Below, piece after piece: positions 16,577 to 25,245 of a stretch of DNA of 64,000 nucleotides. Below the pieces are notes generated by a model, which saw only the letters and a list, made by a program, of their open reading frames with translations, ran no database searches and was not told where the DNA came from. The stretch spans positions 62,001 to 126,000 of the forward strand of contig NZ_FQWM01000006.1 of the NCBI RefSeq assembly GCF_900129685.1. The letters run 5' to 3'. The stretch comes from Cognatishimia maritima. Its GTDB lineage: Bacteria; Pseudomonadota; Alphaproteobacteria; Rhodobacterales; Rhodobacteraceae. Each line of letters begins with the position of its first letter. Position 1 is the first letter of the stretch. A program made the position numbers and the translations under genes.

Positions 16577-17509
16577 ATGCAACAGGATCGCACCCTTCTT
16601 GGCATCGCCTTGATGCTTGGCTTTAGCGCGCTTGCCCCCATTGGCGATGCGGTGGTCAAGCTGTTGGGGGATTTGGTGCCCGTCGCCTTTTTTGTTTTAT
16701 GGCGCTTTGCGCTGCAGGCGTTGTTTCTGACACCGATTGTCCTTGCCACCGGAGCGTCGAAGAACATCACTTTGCGGCAGCATGGTCTGATTTTACTGAG
16801 AACCCTGTGCCATATCGTCGGCGTCGGCTCGATCTTTATTGCCTTCCGCTATTTGCCGCTGGCTGACGCGATTGCCATTGCATTTGTAATGCCCTTTTTT
16901 TCGCTGCTTCTTGGAAAATACGTTCTGGGAGAAGAAGTTGGCCTGCGCCGCCTCCTCGCCTGCTGCGTTGGCTTTGTCGGCACACTTTTGGTCATTCAAC
17001 CCAGTTTCGTTGAGGTCGGCGCACCAGCCCTGTGGCCTGTTTTGACGGCAGTTGCATTCGCCGTCTTCATGTTGGTTGGGCGTCAGATAGCCCAGCAAGC
17101 GGACCCCATCGCGATACAGATGATCAGCGGTTATATGGCAACGGTTTTGGTGTTGCCCTTGATTGTGATCGGCTCCCATTTGGGCATCCCTGAACTGGGT
17201 TTTATCATCCCGTCTGGGGCGACGCTTTGGATGCTGATCCTTGCTGGCGCCATTGGCACTGTCGCACATTTGTTGATGACATGGTCCCTGCGCTTTGCAC
17301 CGTCGGCCACATTGGCCCCGCTGACCTATGTTGAAATCCCGATCACGACGCTGGTGGGCTTCATTGTTTTTGGGGATTTGCCAAATGCTTTGGCAGCGAC
17401 GGGCATTGGCCTATCTGTTGCAGCCGGCCTGTATATCATCTTTAGAGAGCAGGCCACTGCGCGGGCGTCTGCAAAAGTGCCCCTGCCACATTCTCCAACT
17501 CAGCCTTAG
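16577..17509 (+). CDS. DMT-superfamily (EamA) transporter
   Basis: The 310-residue inner membrane protein has ten helices in two EamA repeats. The first ends in FRYLPLADAIAIAFVMPFF and the second in APLTYVEIPITTLVGFIVF, the two family signatures. Members export amino acids, nucleobases or other metabolites; the substrate is unknown here. Its last 68 bases overlap the convergent thiamine diphosphokinase gene, so the hydrophilic tail is encoded on the opposite strand of another gene's end. It seems to be a single-gene unit. Confidence 0.85.
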   Translation: MQQDRTLLGIALMLGFSALAPIGDAVVKLLGDLVPVAFFVLWRFALQALFLTPIVLATGASKNITLRQHGLILLRTLCHIVGVGSIFIAFRYLPLADAIAIAFVMPFFSLLLGKYVLGEEVGLRRLLACCVGFVGTLLVIQPSFVEVGAPALWPVLTAVAFAVFMLVGRQIAQQADPIAIQMISGYMATVLVLPLIVIGSHLGIPELGFIIPSGATLWMLILAGAIGTVAHLLMTWSLRFAPSATLAPLTYVEIPITTLVGFIVFGDLPNALAATGIGLSVAAGLYIIFREQATARASAKVPLPHSPTQP

Positions 17510-18116
17510 GCAGGATGACCAGCATTTTGGGGCCGGTCATCACGATTTCGACCTCGCCCGTCGCCTCGTTCGAAGTTCCAATCCGCCCGTCGGGCGTAAA
17601 TGTCAGGCCATTGATCGGCCATTTCAGACCGCTTGACGTGCCTTCCACCAACCCCATCGGAAAAAGTGACACTCGGGTGCCTGCCGATAGCGACAACTGC
17701 AGGACCGGCGGGCAAAGGAAGGCAATATCCGTGTCGCTTAATATGATGCAGCGCCTGTCGGGATGGCGCACCAAGACGTTAAAGACCGCCAGTTGGTGAT
17801 CAAGCCGTGCTCCGGCAAAGCCAACGCCGACAATCAAAGGTGCCGCGATATTGCGCAGGGCCTTGTCAAAATCTGTCGTGTCCTGCTCATCAATCGTATG
17901 AATACGCTCTGCAGGCAAGCCAGAGCGTTGCCCAAGTGCAAGACTGTCCATATCGCCGATCACGGCATCCGGCATGATGTCCGCATCCAGACAATGCTGC
18001 GCTCCGCCATCTGCTGCCACCACCAACCCCGACAGCGCCCGACTCCGCGCGATCTCTGTTTGTGTCACCAAACCGGCCCCGACCAGCGTAACTGTTTCCG
18101 ATGTCTGAACAATCAC
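17442..18116 (-). CDS. Thiamine diphosphokinase
   Basis: The 224-residue enzyme transfers pyrophosphate from ATP to thiamine. Motifs are VAADGGAQHCLDA, AVIGDMDSL and DTTDFDKAL, which hold the catalytic aspartates; the C-terminal beta domain (SLFPMG, SSGLKWPING) is typical of bacterial TPK. No TPP riboswitch is visible near it, as is common for this salvage enzyme. It overlaps the convergent DMT transporter by 68 bases at its 3-prime end, where the two proteins have unconserved tails. Confidence 0.9.
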   Translation of the reverse strand: MIVQTSETVTLVGAGLVTQTEIARSRALSGLVVAADGGAQHCLDADIMPDAVIGDMDSLALGQRSGLPAERIHTIDEQDTTDFDKALRNIAAPLIVGVGFAGARLDHQLAVFNVLVRHPDRRCIILSDTDIAFLCPPVLQLSLSAGTRVSLFPMGLVEGTSSGLKWPINGLTFTPDGRIGTSNEATGEVEIVMTGPKMLVILPKAELENVAGALLQTPAQWPAL

Positions 18117-18275
18117 GGGTTCATCCCCCTATTTGTATCGGCTCTGTTGCCGGTCTAGATTAGCTTGCCCCATTCTGGCCCCAAAATGATACGCTCATGG
18201 GCACAGAATCGGTCACGTTTGGTCACCCTCACCGTGGTAAACAGGCTCTTGAGTAGTGCAAAGGACCCGAATCCA

Positions 18276-20288
18276 ATGGTTACCAATAACAAAGTTTTGA
18301 CGGTCTCGTATGGTACATTCTCGTGCACCCTTGAGGGGTTCGAGGATTCATTTGGTGCCATGAAGGCGATCGCAGAATACTTCCGGGACCTGGCCGCAGA
18401 CGACCGTTATTTTGGTGCAGAACCGCCCACCCCAGATGCAGAAATGCTGACCCGGATCGCAGAACGCGAGATCGAGCGTCGCGTACAGGCACGCCAGGAA
18501 TCTGGCGCGATCGTATTAAGTGCCTCCCCAAAAGTTGCAGAGGACGTCGCAGAGGCAACGCCCCAGCAAGCAGAAGCGCAGGAACAGGAAGCCCCTGTTG
18601 TTGCACCTGTTGATGCAGAGGCACCGACCGAAATCGAAGATGACGCAGCAGGCGAAGAGCAAGCAGCTGTCGCAGAAGCTGACGACGTCGATCATGCGGA
18701 CCAAGACGAAATGTCTGATATCCGCAACGTGATGCAACGCGTGCAAGATGAGCCGGTCGCAGAGGTTGACGAGGCACCCATCGTTGAAGACGAGGACGTC
18801 GCTGACGCGGCAGAGGAATTCTTTGCCACATCTGAAACAGAGGTAGATGAGACCTATGTCGAAGATGAAGTCGAAGAAGATGACGTTGCAGCCGATGCAA
18901 TCGCTGAGGATGTGACACCCGTCGAAGAAGCCCCTGCCGAAGAAGACAGCATCGCTGCCAAGCTGCGTCGTATCCGTGCCGTCGTTTCGCGCGCAGATGT
19001 TTCTGACGACGAGGACGACGATTATATCGAAGATCAGCACGCTGAAGAGGTTGCCCCAATCGATCTGGCTGAGGATATTCTGCCAGACGAAACTCTGGAG
19101 ACATCCGAAGAAGGCCATGCTGACGACGCTGCGGAACTGAACGCAGACGACATTTCTGATCTCGAAGACGCGCTGGAAGCGGACGAAGATATCGCGCCGG
19201 TTCAGGTCAAACGTGTTGAAGTCACCCCACGTCCACGCGCTCGTGTGATCCGCATGAAACGTGCAGAGCGTGAGGCCGACGAAGCGGACGATCTGCAGGA
19301 AGCAGTCGCAGATGAAGTGGTTTCAGTCGAAGACGTTGCGCAAGATGCCCCCGCCTCTGCCCTGTCTGACGAAGACGAAGCCGATCTGATGGCGGAACTC
19401 GCAGAAGTTGACGCGGAACTTGAAGTGGACATTTCTGACGATCAAGACGAAGTCGTGGACGAGGATGAGCCAGAGATGGCTGACTCTGCCGAGGACGACG
19501 TAGAGGACGCGGATGAAGACGACGCTGTTGAAGCGACTGCTGAGGCAGATGATCTTGAGGAGGATGAGGCAGACGACGAAGAAGCAGCCAAAGCCGAACG
19601 TCAGGCCCGTCGCCTACGCCGCCGAGCGCGCCGCGCCAAGCTCGAAGAGCAAGAGCCGGGCGACGAAGCGGTTGAACGACTGATCGAAGAAGCCAACACC
19701 AAACTGGATGAGCCAGACGGCAGCCGTCGCCGCAGCGCCATCGCGCATCTGCGCGCCGCTGTTGCTGCCACCAAAGCCGAAAAAGAAGCGGGCAAATCCT
19801 TTGAAAAGGTCGATCAATCTGACGCCTATCGCGACGATCTTGCCGATGCCGTGCGCCCGAAGCGGACAGAGCGTCAAGCGCCCCCGCTGAAACTAGTGGC
19901 GGAACAGCGCATTGATGAACCTTCTGGGGAACGTGCCGGTGGCATTCGCCCACGCCGGGTATCGATTGAGGACGTCGCTGCGGCAGAGGCAAATGAATCC
20001 TCAAGCAATTTCGTCGAATTCGCCGAAAAGATGGGCGCGACACAATTGCCAGAAGTTCTGGAGGCAGCCGCATCCTACCTGACGTTTGTTGAAGGGCGCA
20101 ATAAGTTCTCACGTCCGATGCTGATGCGTCTCGCCTATCAGGTTGGCGATGATCGTTTTGAACGCGAGGCTGGTCTGCGCAGCTTTGGCCAGCTTCTGCG
20201 GGAGAAAAAGATCGAGAAGATCGCAGGCGGACGGTTCACAGTGTCCGAGGCGATCAACTTTAAACCAGACGACCGTGCTGCGGGCTAA
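18276..20288 (+). CDS. Long acidic protein with conserved-looking ends, unknown function
   Basis: The 670-residue protein has three parts. The N-terminal 60 residues (VLTVSYGTFSCTLEGFEDSF to RYFGAEPP) look folded. A central stretch of about 500 residues is extremely rich in Asp, Glu and Ala and probably disordered, with short basic islands (KLRRIRAVVSRAD, RPRARVIRMKRAERE and an Arg-rich run near 450). The last 95 residues (NFVEFAEKMGATQLPEVLEAA onward) look helical and folded. Similar roseobacter proteins are variously named in databases, but no function is known to me. The ATG at 18276 is preferred over an upstream extension. Confidence 0.8.
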   Translation: MVTNNKVLTVSYGTFSCTLEGFEDSFGAMKAIAEYFRDLAADDRYFGAEPPTPDAEMLTRIAEREIERRVQARQESGAIVLSASPKVAEDVAEATPQQAEAQEQEAPVVAPVDAEAPTEIEDDAAGEEQAAVAEADDVDHADQDEMSDIRNVMQRVQDEPVAEVDEAPIVEDEDVADAAEEFFATSETEVDETYVEDEVEEDDVAADAIAEDVTPVEEAPAEEDSIAAKLRRIRAVVSRADVSDDEDDDYIEDQHAEEVAPIDLAEDILPDETLETSEEGHADDAAELNADDISDLEDALEADEDIAPVQVKRVEVTPRPRARVIRMKRAEREADEADDLQEAVADEVVSVEDVAQDAPASALSDEDEADLMAELAEVDAELEVDISDDQDEVVDEDEPEMADSAEDDVEDADEDDAVEATAEADDLEEDEADDEEAAKAERQARRLRRRARRAKLEEQEPGDEAVERLIEEANTKLDEPDGSRRRSAIAHLRAAVAATKAEKEAGKSFEKVDQSDAYRDDLADAVRPKRTERQAPPLKLVAEQRIDEPSGERAGGIRPRRVSIEDVAAAEANESSSNFVEFAEKMGATQLPEVLEAAASYLTFVEGRNKFSRPMLMRLAYQVGDDRFEREAGLRSFGQLLREKKIEKIAGGRFTVSEAINFKPDDRAAG

Positions 20289-20318
20289 CTTTAGCCGCCA
20301 ACGCATTGAACTAAAAAG

Positions 20319-20347
20319 AAAGCCGCTCAAATTGAGCGGCTTTTTTT
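20319..20347. terminator. Bidirectional terminator
   Basis: AAAGCCGCTCAA and TTGAGCGGCTTT form a near-continuous stem flanked by A on the left and seven T on the right. It can end both the acidic-protein gene (plus) and the purA-DUF2842 unit (minus). Confidence 0.92.
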
Positions 20348-20361
20348 ATTTCTGAATTGGC

Positions 20362-20601
20362 TTAGCGGTCGCCATCTTCATCTGGCGCGGCCTGACCGAC
20401 CCCCATGAACACGCGCTTCAGCGGGAAAACCCACAAGACGCCAAGACCAACGTAGATCGCCAGTTCCAGCAAGATCGACGGGCGGCCCAGCCAGCCCAGA
20501 ACCGTTGTCGCCAGAACCGAGGCAAGGATCATGTAAATGGGCAATCCGATCACAAGGATCAGGATCGCCCAACGTCGTTTTGCTTTGTGAGAGAGGGCCA
20601 C
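20362..20601 (-). CDS. DUF2842 family small membrane protein
   Basis: The 79-residue protein has two membrane helices and the late WVFPLKRVFMGVGQ segment that marks DUF2842, an alphaproteobacterial family of unknown role. The start is GTG at 20601, four bases after the purA stop, so it is translated from the purA message. The terminal AAPDEDGDR is acidic and cytoplasmic. It is encoded directly after purA and ends in the shared terminator. Confidence 0.85.
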   Translation of the reverse strand: MALSHKAKRRWAILILVIGLPIYMILASVLATTVLGWLGRPSILLELAIYVGLGVLWVFPLKRVFMGVGQAAPDEDGDR

Positions 20602-20605
20602 AGGA

Positions 20606-21901
20606 TCAATCCGCGAAAGGGTCTGTCACAAGGATCGTGTCGTCACGCTCTGGCGAGGTCGACAGCAACGCGACCGGGCATTCGATCAGTTCCTCAACGC
20701 GTTTCACATATTTGATCGCATTTGCAGGCAGATCATTCCAGCTGCGCGCGCCTTCGGTGGATTCGGACCAACCGGGCATTTCTTCATAAATCGGTGTGCA
20801 ACGCGCCTGTTGATCGGCAGCGGTTGGAAGATAGTCCAGCTTTTCGCCGTCCAACTCATAACCGATGCAAATTTTCAGCGTCTCAAACCCGTCCAGAACA
20901 TCCAGTTTGGTCAGAGAAATCCCGTTGATGCCAGAGGTTGCGCAGGTCTGGCGCACAAGGCAGGCATCAAACCAACCACACCGGCGCTTGCGGCCTGTGG
21001 TGGTGCCAAATTCATGCCCGCGCGTGCCAAGGCGGTTGCCATCGTCATCCAACAGCTCAGTTGGGAAAGGCCCCTCACCCACTCGGGTGGTATAGGCTTT
21101 AACGATGCCCAAAACGTAGTCGATGGACCCCGGCCCAATTCCCACGCCTGTCGCCGCTTGACCGGCGATGACGTTGGACGAGGTCACAAAGGGATAGGTG
21201 CCAAAATCGATGTCCAGCAATGCGCCCTGCGCGCCTTCAAACAAGATACGCTTGCCCGCTTTGCGCTTTTCGTTCAGCACTTTCCATACGGGCGCGGCAA
21301 ACGGCAGAATTTTCTCTGATATCTCTTTCAGTTGCTTAACCAACGCATCGCGGTCGACCGCTTCGATGCCCAGGCCTTTGCGCAGCGGATCGTGGTGTTG
21401 CAGCGCGCGATCGACGCGGGCTTCAAGCGTGGCTTCGTCCGCAAGGTCGGCAACGCGAATGGCGCGGCGTCCGACTTTGTCTTCGTAAGCTGGACCAATG
21501 CCGCGACCGGTGGTGCCGATCTTGGTGCCTTTGGAGGCCGCTTCTTCGCGCGCACGGTCCAATTCGCCGTGGATTGGCAGGATCAGCGGTGTATTTTCCG
21601 CGATCATCAGCGTTTCAGGAGAGATGTCGACACCCTGCGCCGTGACCGTTTCGATCTCTTTAATCAAGTGCCAAGGGTCAAGAACCACGCCATTGCCGAT
21701 CACTGACAGCTTCCCACCGCGCACAACACCGGATGGCAGCGCATGCAGTTTATAGACCTGTCCGCCAATCACGAGGGTATGGCCGGCGTTATGTCCGCCT
21801 TGGAATCGCGCAATGACATCAGCACGTTCGCTGAGCCAATCTACGATTTTGCCTTTACCTTCATCGCCCCATTGGGCGCCGACGACGACTACGTTGGCCA
21901 T
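20606..21901 (-). CDS. purA: Adenylosuccinate synthetase
   Basis: The 431-residue GTP-dependent enzyme joins IMP and aspartate to adenylosuccinate in AMP synthesis. It starts with [18 protein letters not shown] (P-loop-like, catalytic Asp), has [34 protein letters not shown] (switch) and [11 protein letters not shown]. The length is as expected for bacterial PurA. It is upstream of the DUF2842 gene in the same unit. Confidence 0.97.
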   Translation of the reverse strand: MANVVVVGAQWGDEGKGKIVDWLSERADVIARFQGGHNAGHTLVIGGQVYKLHALPSGVVRGGKLSVIGNGVVLDPWHLIKEIETVTAQGVDISPETLMIAENTPLILPIHGELDRAREEAASKGTKIGTTGRGIGPAYEDKVGRRAIRVADLADEATLEARVDRALQHHDPLRKGLGIEAVDRDALVKQLKEISEKILPFAAPVWKVLNEKRKAGKRILFEGAQGALLDIDFGTYPFVTSSNVIAGQAATGVGIGPGSIDYVLGIVKAYTTRVGEGPFPTELLDDDGNRLGTRGHEFGTTTGRKRRCGWFDACLVRQTCATSGINGISLTKLDVLDGFETLKICIGYELDGEKLDYLPTAADQQARCTPIYEEMPGWSESTEGARSWNDLPANAIKYVKRVEELIECPVALLSTSPERDDTILVTDPFAD

Positions 21902-22092
21902 ATCTGGTCCTTGCTTTCAAGAGTCAAACCCGCGCCCTTGTAACGACAGTCCCTGCGTTGTGAAACCTCAAATCGCATCTGCGGCAACTCACCCCATAAA
22001 TTATCGGTCGGCTGGGCTGACAGGCCTCGCTGATCTGGCGCTATGCTGCGGTCTCTCGTCGCTTAATCTGGACTGATAACGAGGAGAGTTTC

Positions 22093-22392
22093 ATGCCGAA
22101 CGCCTATTGGGTGGTACTATTTGAAGACCAACCCGAAATGAACGACCACCGGCGCAAGCACCGCGAGGCGCATATGGACTTTCTGCGCACCCATGAAAAC
22201 CGGATCAAAATCGCAGGCGCGATGCGGCCTATGCCCGGAGCACCGTTTTGCGGCGACATGTGGATCGTAAAGGGCTGCGATTTTGAAGACGTTGTCGATA
22301 TCGTCCAGAAGGACCCCTACTATGATCCCCAAATCCGGCAGTTCCGAATATTCTCGTGGGGCAAGTCGCTTGATAAGCCTGTGACGCTGTGA
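22093..22392 (+). CDS. YciI-like protein
   Basis: The 99-residue ferredoxin-like-fold protein belongs to the YciI/YCII-related family. It begins with a strand (YWVVLFED), then HRRKHREAHMDFL with the conserved histidine, GAMRPMPGAPFCGDMWIV, and the DPYYD motif that completes the putative active site. Biochemical functions of most members are unknown; some act as muconolactone isomerase-like or dehydrochlorinase enzymes. GAGGAG precedes the ATG. It is a single gene divergent from purA. Confidence 0.85.
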   Translation: MPNAYWVVLFEDQPEMNDHRRKHREAHMDFLRTHENRIKIAGAMRPMPGAPFCGDMWIVKGCDFEDVVDIVQKDPYYDPQIRQFRIFSWGKSLDKPVTL

Positions 22393-22484
22393 CGTTTTCT
22401 TGCGGATATGCCTCCACCACTGGACAAGGCAGCTAATTTTAAGCACATCCTAAACCTAGGACGATTGTTACTTCGGAGGGTCAG

Positions 22485-22880
22485 ATGGGCTATTTCTTGC
22501 GTTGGATATTTGCTTTTCTGTTGCTGGCGCTTACGTTCAACCCGACGGACTTCAACTACATTCGCTGGAGCCTCAACAACTATTCTGAAGAATTGCCAAT
22601 CACCGTCTTAATGGGTCTTCTTCTGGCCATCGGCTACATCATCTATCTGCGCGCGACTTTGCGCAGCATCGGCGGCTTTGGGATGTTTCTGATCCTTGCG
22701 GTCTTTGGTGCCCTAATCTGGGTGCTTTATGACTGGGGCATCCTGACGCTTGAAAACCGTGCGCTGAACACATGGCTGGGGCTGTTGTCGTTGTCACTGG
22801 TTCTGGGCATTGGCCTGAGTTGGAGCCTTGTGCGCCGCCAGCTCACTGGTCAGGCCGATATCGACGATGTCGACGAATAA
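22485..22880 (+). CDS. DUF6524-like inner membrane protein
   Basis: The 131-residue protein has four predicted helices and starts MGYFLRWIFAFLLLALTFNPT, the pattern I associate with the DUF6524 family of proteobacteria. Later features are SLNNYSEELP and IYLRATLRSIGGFG. No function is known. A strong ribosome site GGAGG lies before the ATG. It converges with the nitrile hydratase accessory gene, leaving only five bases between their stop codons and no visible terminator. Confidence 0.75.
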   Translation: MGYFLRWIFAFLLLALTFNPTDFNYIRWSLNNYSEELPITVLMGLLLAIGYIIYLRATLRSIGGFGMFLILAVFGALIWVLYDWGILTLENRALNTWLGLLSLSLVLGIGLSWSLVRRQLTGQADIDDVDE

Positions 22881-22885
22881 AGCGC

Positions 22886-23215
22886 TTAGGTGCCGAGTTT
22901 AACCGGCTGCCCATGCGGCGTATTTTGATAAGCCGTCGTCCATGCGTCTTTGAGCGCTTGTAAATCCAGCCCAGTCGCAAGCCCCTTGGACACCAGCAGC
23001 GTTTCTAGCGCGTCAATCCACGCTAAGAAATAGTCATTCCCACCGTCTAACGCACCATCCAACCGATGTGCCGCAAGCGTGGCCCCAAAAGTTTCCGTCC
23101 ATTCAGACCAAGTGAATTGCCCGGCCTCATTCAGGTGGACCGTCAAGGCAAAGACGTCCGCATGCCAAGGCTGTTCAAAGCGGGGTTCGGGGCGCTTGGT
23201 GTTTGATTGCGTCAT
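22886..23215 (-). CDS. Nitrile hydratase accessory protein
   Basis: The 109-residue helical protein resembles the beta-subunit N-terminal fold: FEQPWHADVFALTVHLNEAG, then WSEWTETFGATL, then YFLAWIDALETLLVSKGL, as in the NHase activator/P14K-type accessory family. In cobalt NHases this protein exchanges the alpha subunit to load the metal. Its start overlaps the beta-subunit stop by four bases (ATGA), so all three genes are coupled. It is the last gene of the cluster. Confidence 0.88.
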   Translation of the reverse strand: MTQSNTKRPEPRFEQPWHADVFALTVHLNEAGQFTWSEWTETFGATLAAHRLDGALDGGNDYFLAWIDALETLLVSKGLATGLDLQALKDAWTTAYQNTPHGQPVKLGT

Positions 23216-23883
23216 GCCGGGCTCAGATAAGATTGCCAGATATCAAGGATCACTTCATCACCTTCGGCGGCCGCGTCGCCCCATAAGCTTTGTGCTGGGA
23301 ACGCCACGGCATAAAGCGGCTCTGGGTTTTCGCCCAAACCATGGGCATTGGTGTCTGGCAGGACATGCGCGCCATGGCACAAAACAACATGACCTGTCTT
23401 TCCCGCAGCATATGCAGGCAGGCGCGTGTGGCCGCCCTCTACATACTCATTGCGCGCCAAGGTGCGTGTTTGCACGGCTTGTCCGGGGTTAAATCTTGGC
23501 AGTTCGGTGTTTTCACGTAAAGACGGCCCACCACTGCTGAGCACTGCGGCGACGCGCTCGCCTTTCAACTGCCGCTCTGCCAAAGCATAGGGGCCAGAGG
23601 CTGTCGCTGTCTCAAGTTCCACTTCAGACACCAGCCCTTTTTCCACCAGAAGGTCCGCGAGCCCCGCCATCCATTTTTCGTAATAGCTGAACCGGCTGTA
23701 GTCCTTGGGCGAAAGGCACTCGCGTGCATGGCGCGACATATCGATATTCCATTGCCCCAAAGCACCTGAGGCAAGGTTCAGCGCCAAGGCATGCCCATGC
23801 CAGTCTTTTTCAAAGACGGCTTCATCTTCAGGCGTGATCGGACCATCGCCAAAACGCCCGCCCATATCGTGAACCCTGCTCAT
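23212..23883 (-). CDS. nthB: Nitrile hydratase beta subunit
   Basis: The 223-residue subunit starts [16 protein letters not shown], the standard N-terminus, and continues with [25 protein letters not shown], and the SH3-like C-terminal barrel ([25 protein letters not shown]). It forms the alpha-beta heterodimer that encloses the metal centre. Its start overlaps the alpha stop (ATGA). Order alpha-beta-accessory is as in many proteobacterial cobalt NHases. No amidase gene is seen next to it. Confidence 0.93.
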   Translation of the reverse strand: MSRVHDMGGRFGDGPITPEDEAVFEKDWHGHALALNLASGALGQWNIDMSRHARECLSPKDYSRFSYYEKWMAGLADLLVEKGLVSEVELETATASGPYALAERQLKGERVAAVLSSGGPSLRENTELPRFNPGQAVQTRTLARNEYVEGGHTRLPAYAAGKTGHVVLCHGAHVLPDTNAHGLGENPEPLYAVAFPAQSLWGDAAAEGDEVILDIWQSYLSPA

Positions 23884-24500
23884 GTGGTTGGCCTCTGCAC
23901 CAGCCCGGTCCCGATCATCGCATCGCGCGTGACAAGCCCTGCCAATGCGTCTTCATCCCAGCCGTCGGTCCCTGCAGGACGTTCGGGCACCACGAGATAT
24001 CGAATTTCAGCGGTGGAATCCCAGACCCTGATCTTTGTGTCCTCAGGCAGCATCAGCCCAAATTCCGAGAGCACCTTGCGCGGCTCACGCACGACCCGCG
24101 CGCGGTAGGCATCCGATTTGTACCAGCCCGGCGGAATCCCCAAAAGCGGCCATGGATAACAAGAGCACAAGGTGCAGACGACAACGTTATGAAACTCGGG
24201 CGTATTCTCGACAAAGACCATATGTTCGCCTTGGCGACCGTAATACCCAAGCTCTTGCAGCTTTGGCATCGGATCGTCCAGCATCGCTGCCTGGAAGCCC
24301 TCATCCAACCACATCTTGGCAACGACGCGCGCGCCATTTTGCGGACCGACCTTGTTTTCGTAGGTGTCAATGATGGCCTGCACGGCGGTGGGATCAACAA
24401 GCCCCTTTTGCACCAAAAGCGTTTCCAACGCCTTGACCCGCAACACCGGGTCATCGGGCAAATGGGAGTGAGGATGTGAATGTGTATGGCTATCAGTCAT
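23880..24500 (-). CDS. nthA: Nitrile hydratase alpha subunit, cobalt type
   Basis: The 206-residue subunit holds the metal-binding loop VCTLCSC; Thr between the first two cysteines marks the cobalt type, Ser the iron type. It hydrates nitriles to amides. The N-terminus [13 protein letters not shown] is His-rich and could bind metal before insertion. I chose the ATG at 24500; a TTG ten codons upstream also fits the frame but has no better ribosome site. The length and the rest of the sequence ([24 protein letters not shown]) fit the family. It heads the three-gene cluster. Confidence 0.93.
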   Translation of the reverse strand: MTDSHTHSHPHSHLPDDPVLRVKALETLLVQKGLVDPTAVQAIIDTYENKVGPQNGARVVAKMWLDEGFQAAMLDDPMPKLQELGYYGRQGEHMVFVENTPEFHNVVVCTLCSCYPWPLLGIPPGWYKSDAYRARVVREPRKVLSEFGLMLPEDTKIRVWDSTAEIRYLVVPERPAGTDGWDEDALAGLVTRDAMIGTGLVQRPTT

Positions 24501-24650
24501 GTCTGATATGCCATCACCGTCGGCGTGCAATGTCTATAAAAATGTCCATAGAGCAGATGAAAATTGATCTGACAAACCGCCTTGCCCTGCCAGCTAAAAC
24601 TGCATAGATAGCGCGCTGAAGTATCCGAACGCTCACAAAGACAGGTTCTT

Positions 24651-25013
24651 ATGGAAAACGTTGTCCTTACCATTCACCTTCTATTGGCGCTGGCCCTGAT
24701 CGGCATCGTCTTGATGCAACGTTCCGAAGGCGGTGGCCTTGGTATGGGTGGCGGCGGCGGCGGTGCCGTTTCGGGCCGCGCGGCGGCAACGGCGTTGGGT
24801 AAGGTCACATGGTTTTTGGCAGCAGCGTTCATCTGTACCTCGATCACGCTGACCATCATTGCTGCAAAAAACGCAGGCAACAGCTCTGTGATTGATAGCC
24901 TCGGCTCTGATCTGACCGCTCCTGCGTCAGCCACACCGGTTGCGCCTGCAGCAGACAGCTTGCTGCCACCGGCGGAAGGTGACGACGCGCCTCTGGTGCC
25001 AAAAGCGAACTGA
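24651..25013 (+). CDS. secG: Preprotein translocase subunit SecG
   Basis: The 120-residue inner membrane protein has the SecG pattern: a first helix (VVLTIHLLLALALIGIVLMQRSEGGG), a Gly-rich loop (GMGGGGGGAVSGRAAA), a second helix (VTWFLAAAFICTSITLTII), and an Ala/Pro-rich acidic tail typical of alphaproteobacteria. It assists the SecYE channel in protein export. It is 232 bases upstream of pyrG, a frequent neighbour in this group. Confidence 0.95.
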   Translation: MENVVLTIHLLLALALIGIVLMQRSEGGGLGMGGGGGGAVSGRAAATALGKVTWFLAAAFICTSITLTIIAAKNAGNSSVIDSLGSDLTAPASATPVAPAADSLLPPAEGDDAPLVPKAN

Positions 25014-25245
25014 TCAGCACATTTGGTTGCCCGGGTTTTTGGCTGCGGGCCTACCACCATAGCTTGAGTTTATCGGCAGGTCCGCAACAGCATCTTGCGG
25101 TCCATTGCCAAGTTCGAGCGAATCCTTTATGTCTTGAGTCCCGTGATGCTACGGCAATTTACGTGCCGTGGGTGCTCGCATTTTTGAAATTTCACGCCGC
25201 AAGTTAATCGCTGGTGTGATGGCAATCACGGGGGTCGCCAAACCT

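Noticed and set aside
18165-18275. Upstream extension of the acidic protein
   Set aside because: The frame is open but lacks a ribosome site and has no protein-like content; the ATG at 18276 starts the conserved-looking region.
18117-18275. TPP riboswitch near thiamine diphosphokinase
   Set aside because: No conserved THI-box core was seen in either the gap or the first codons.
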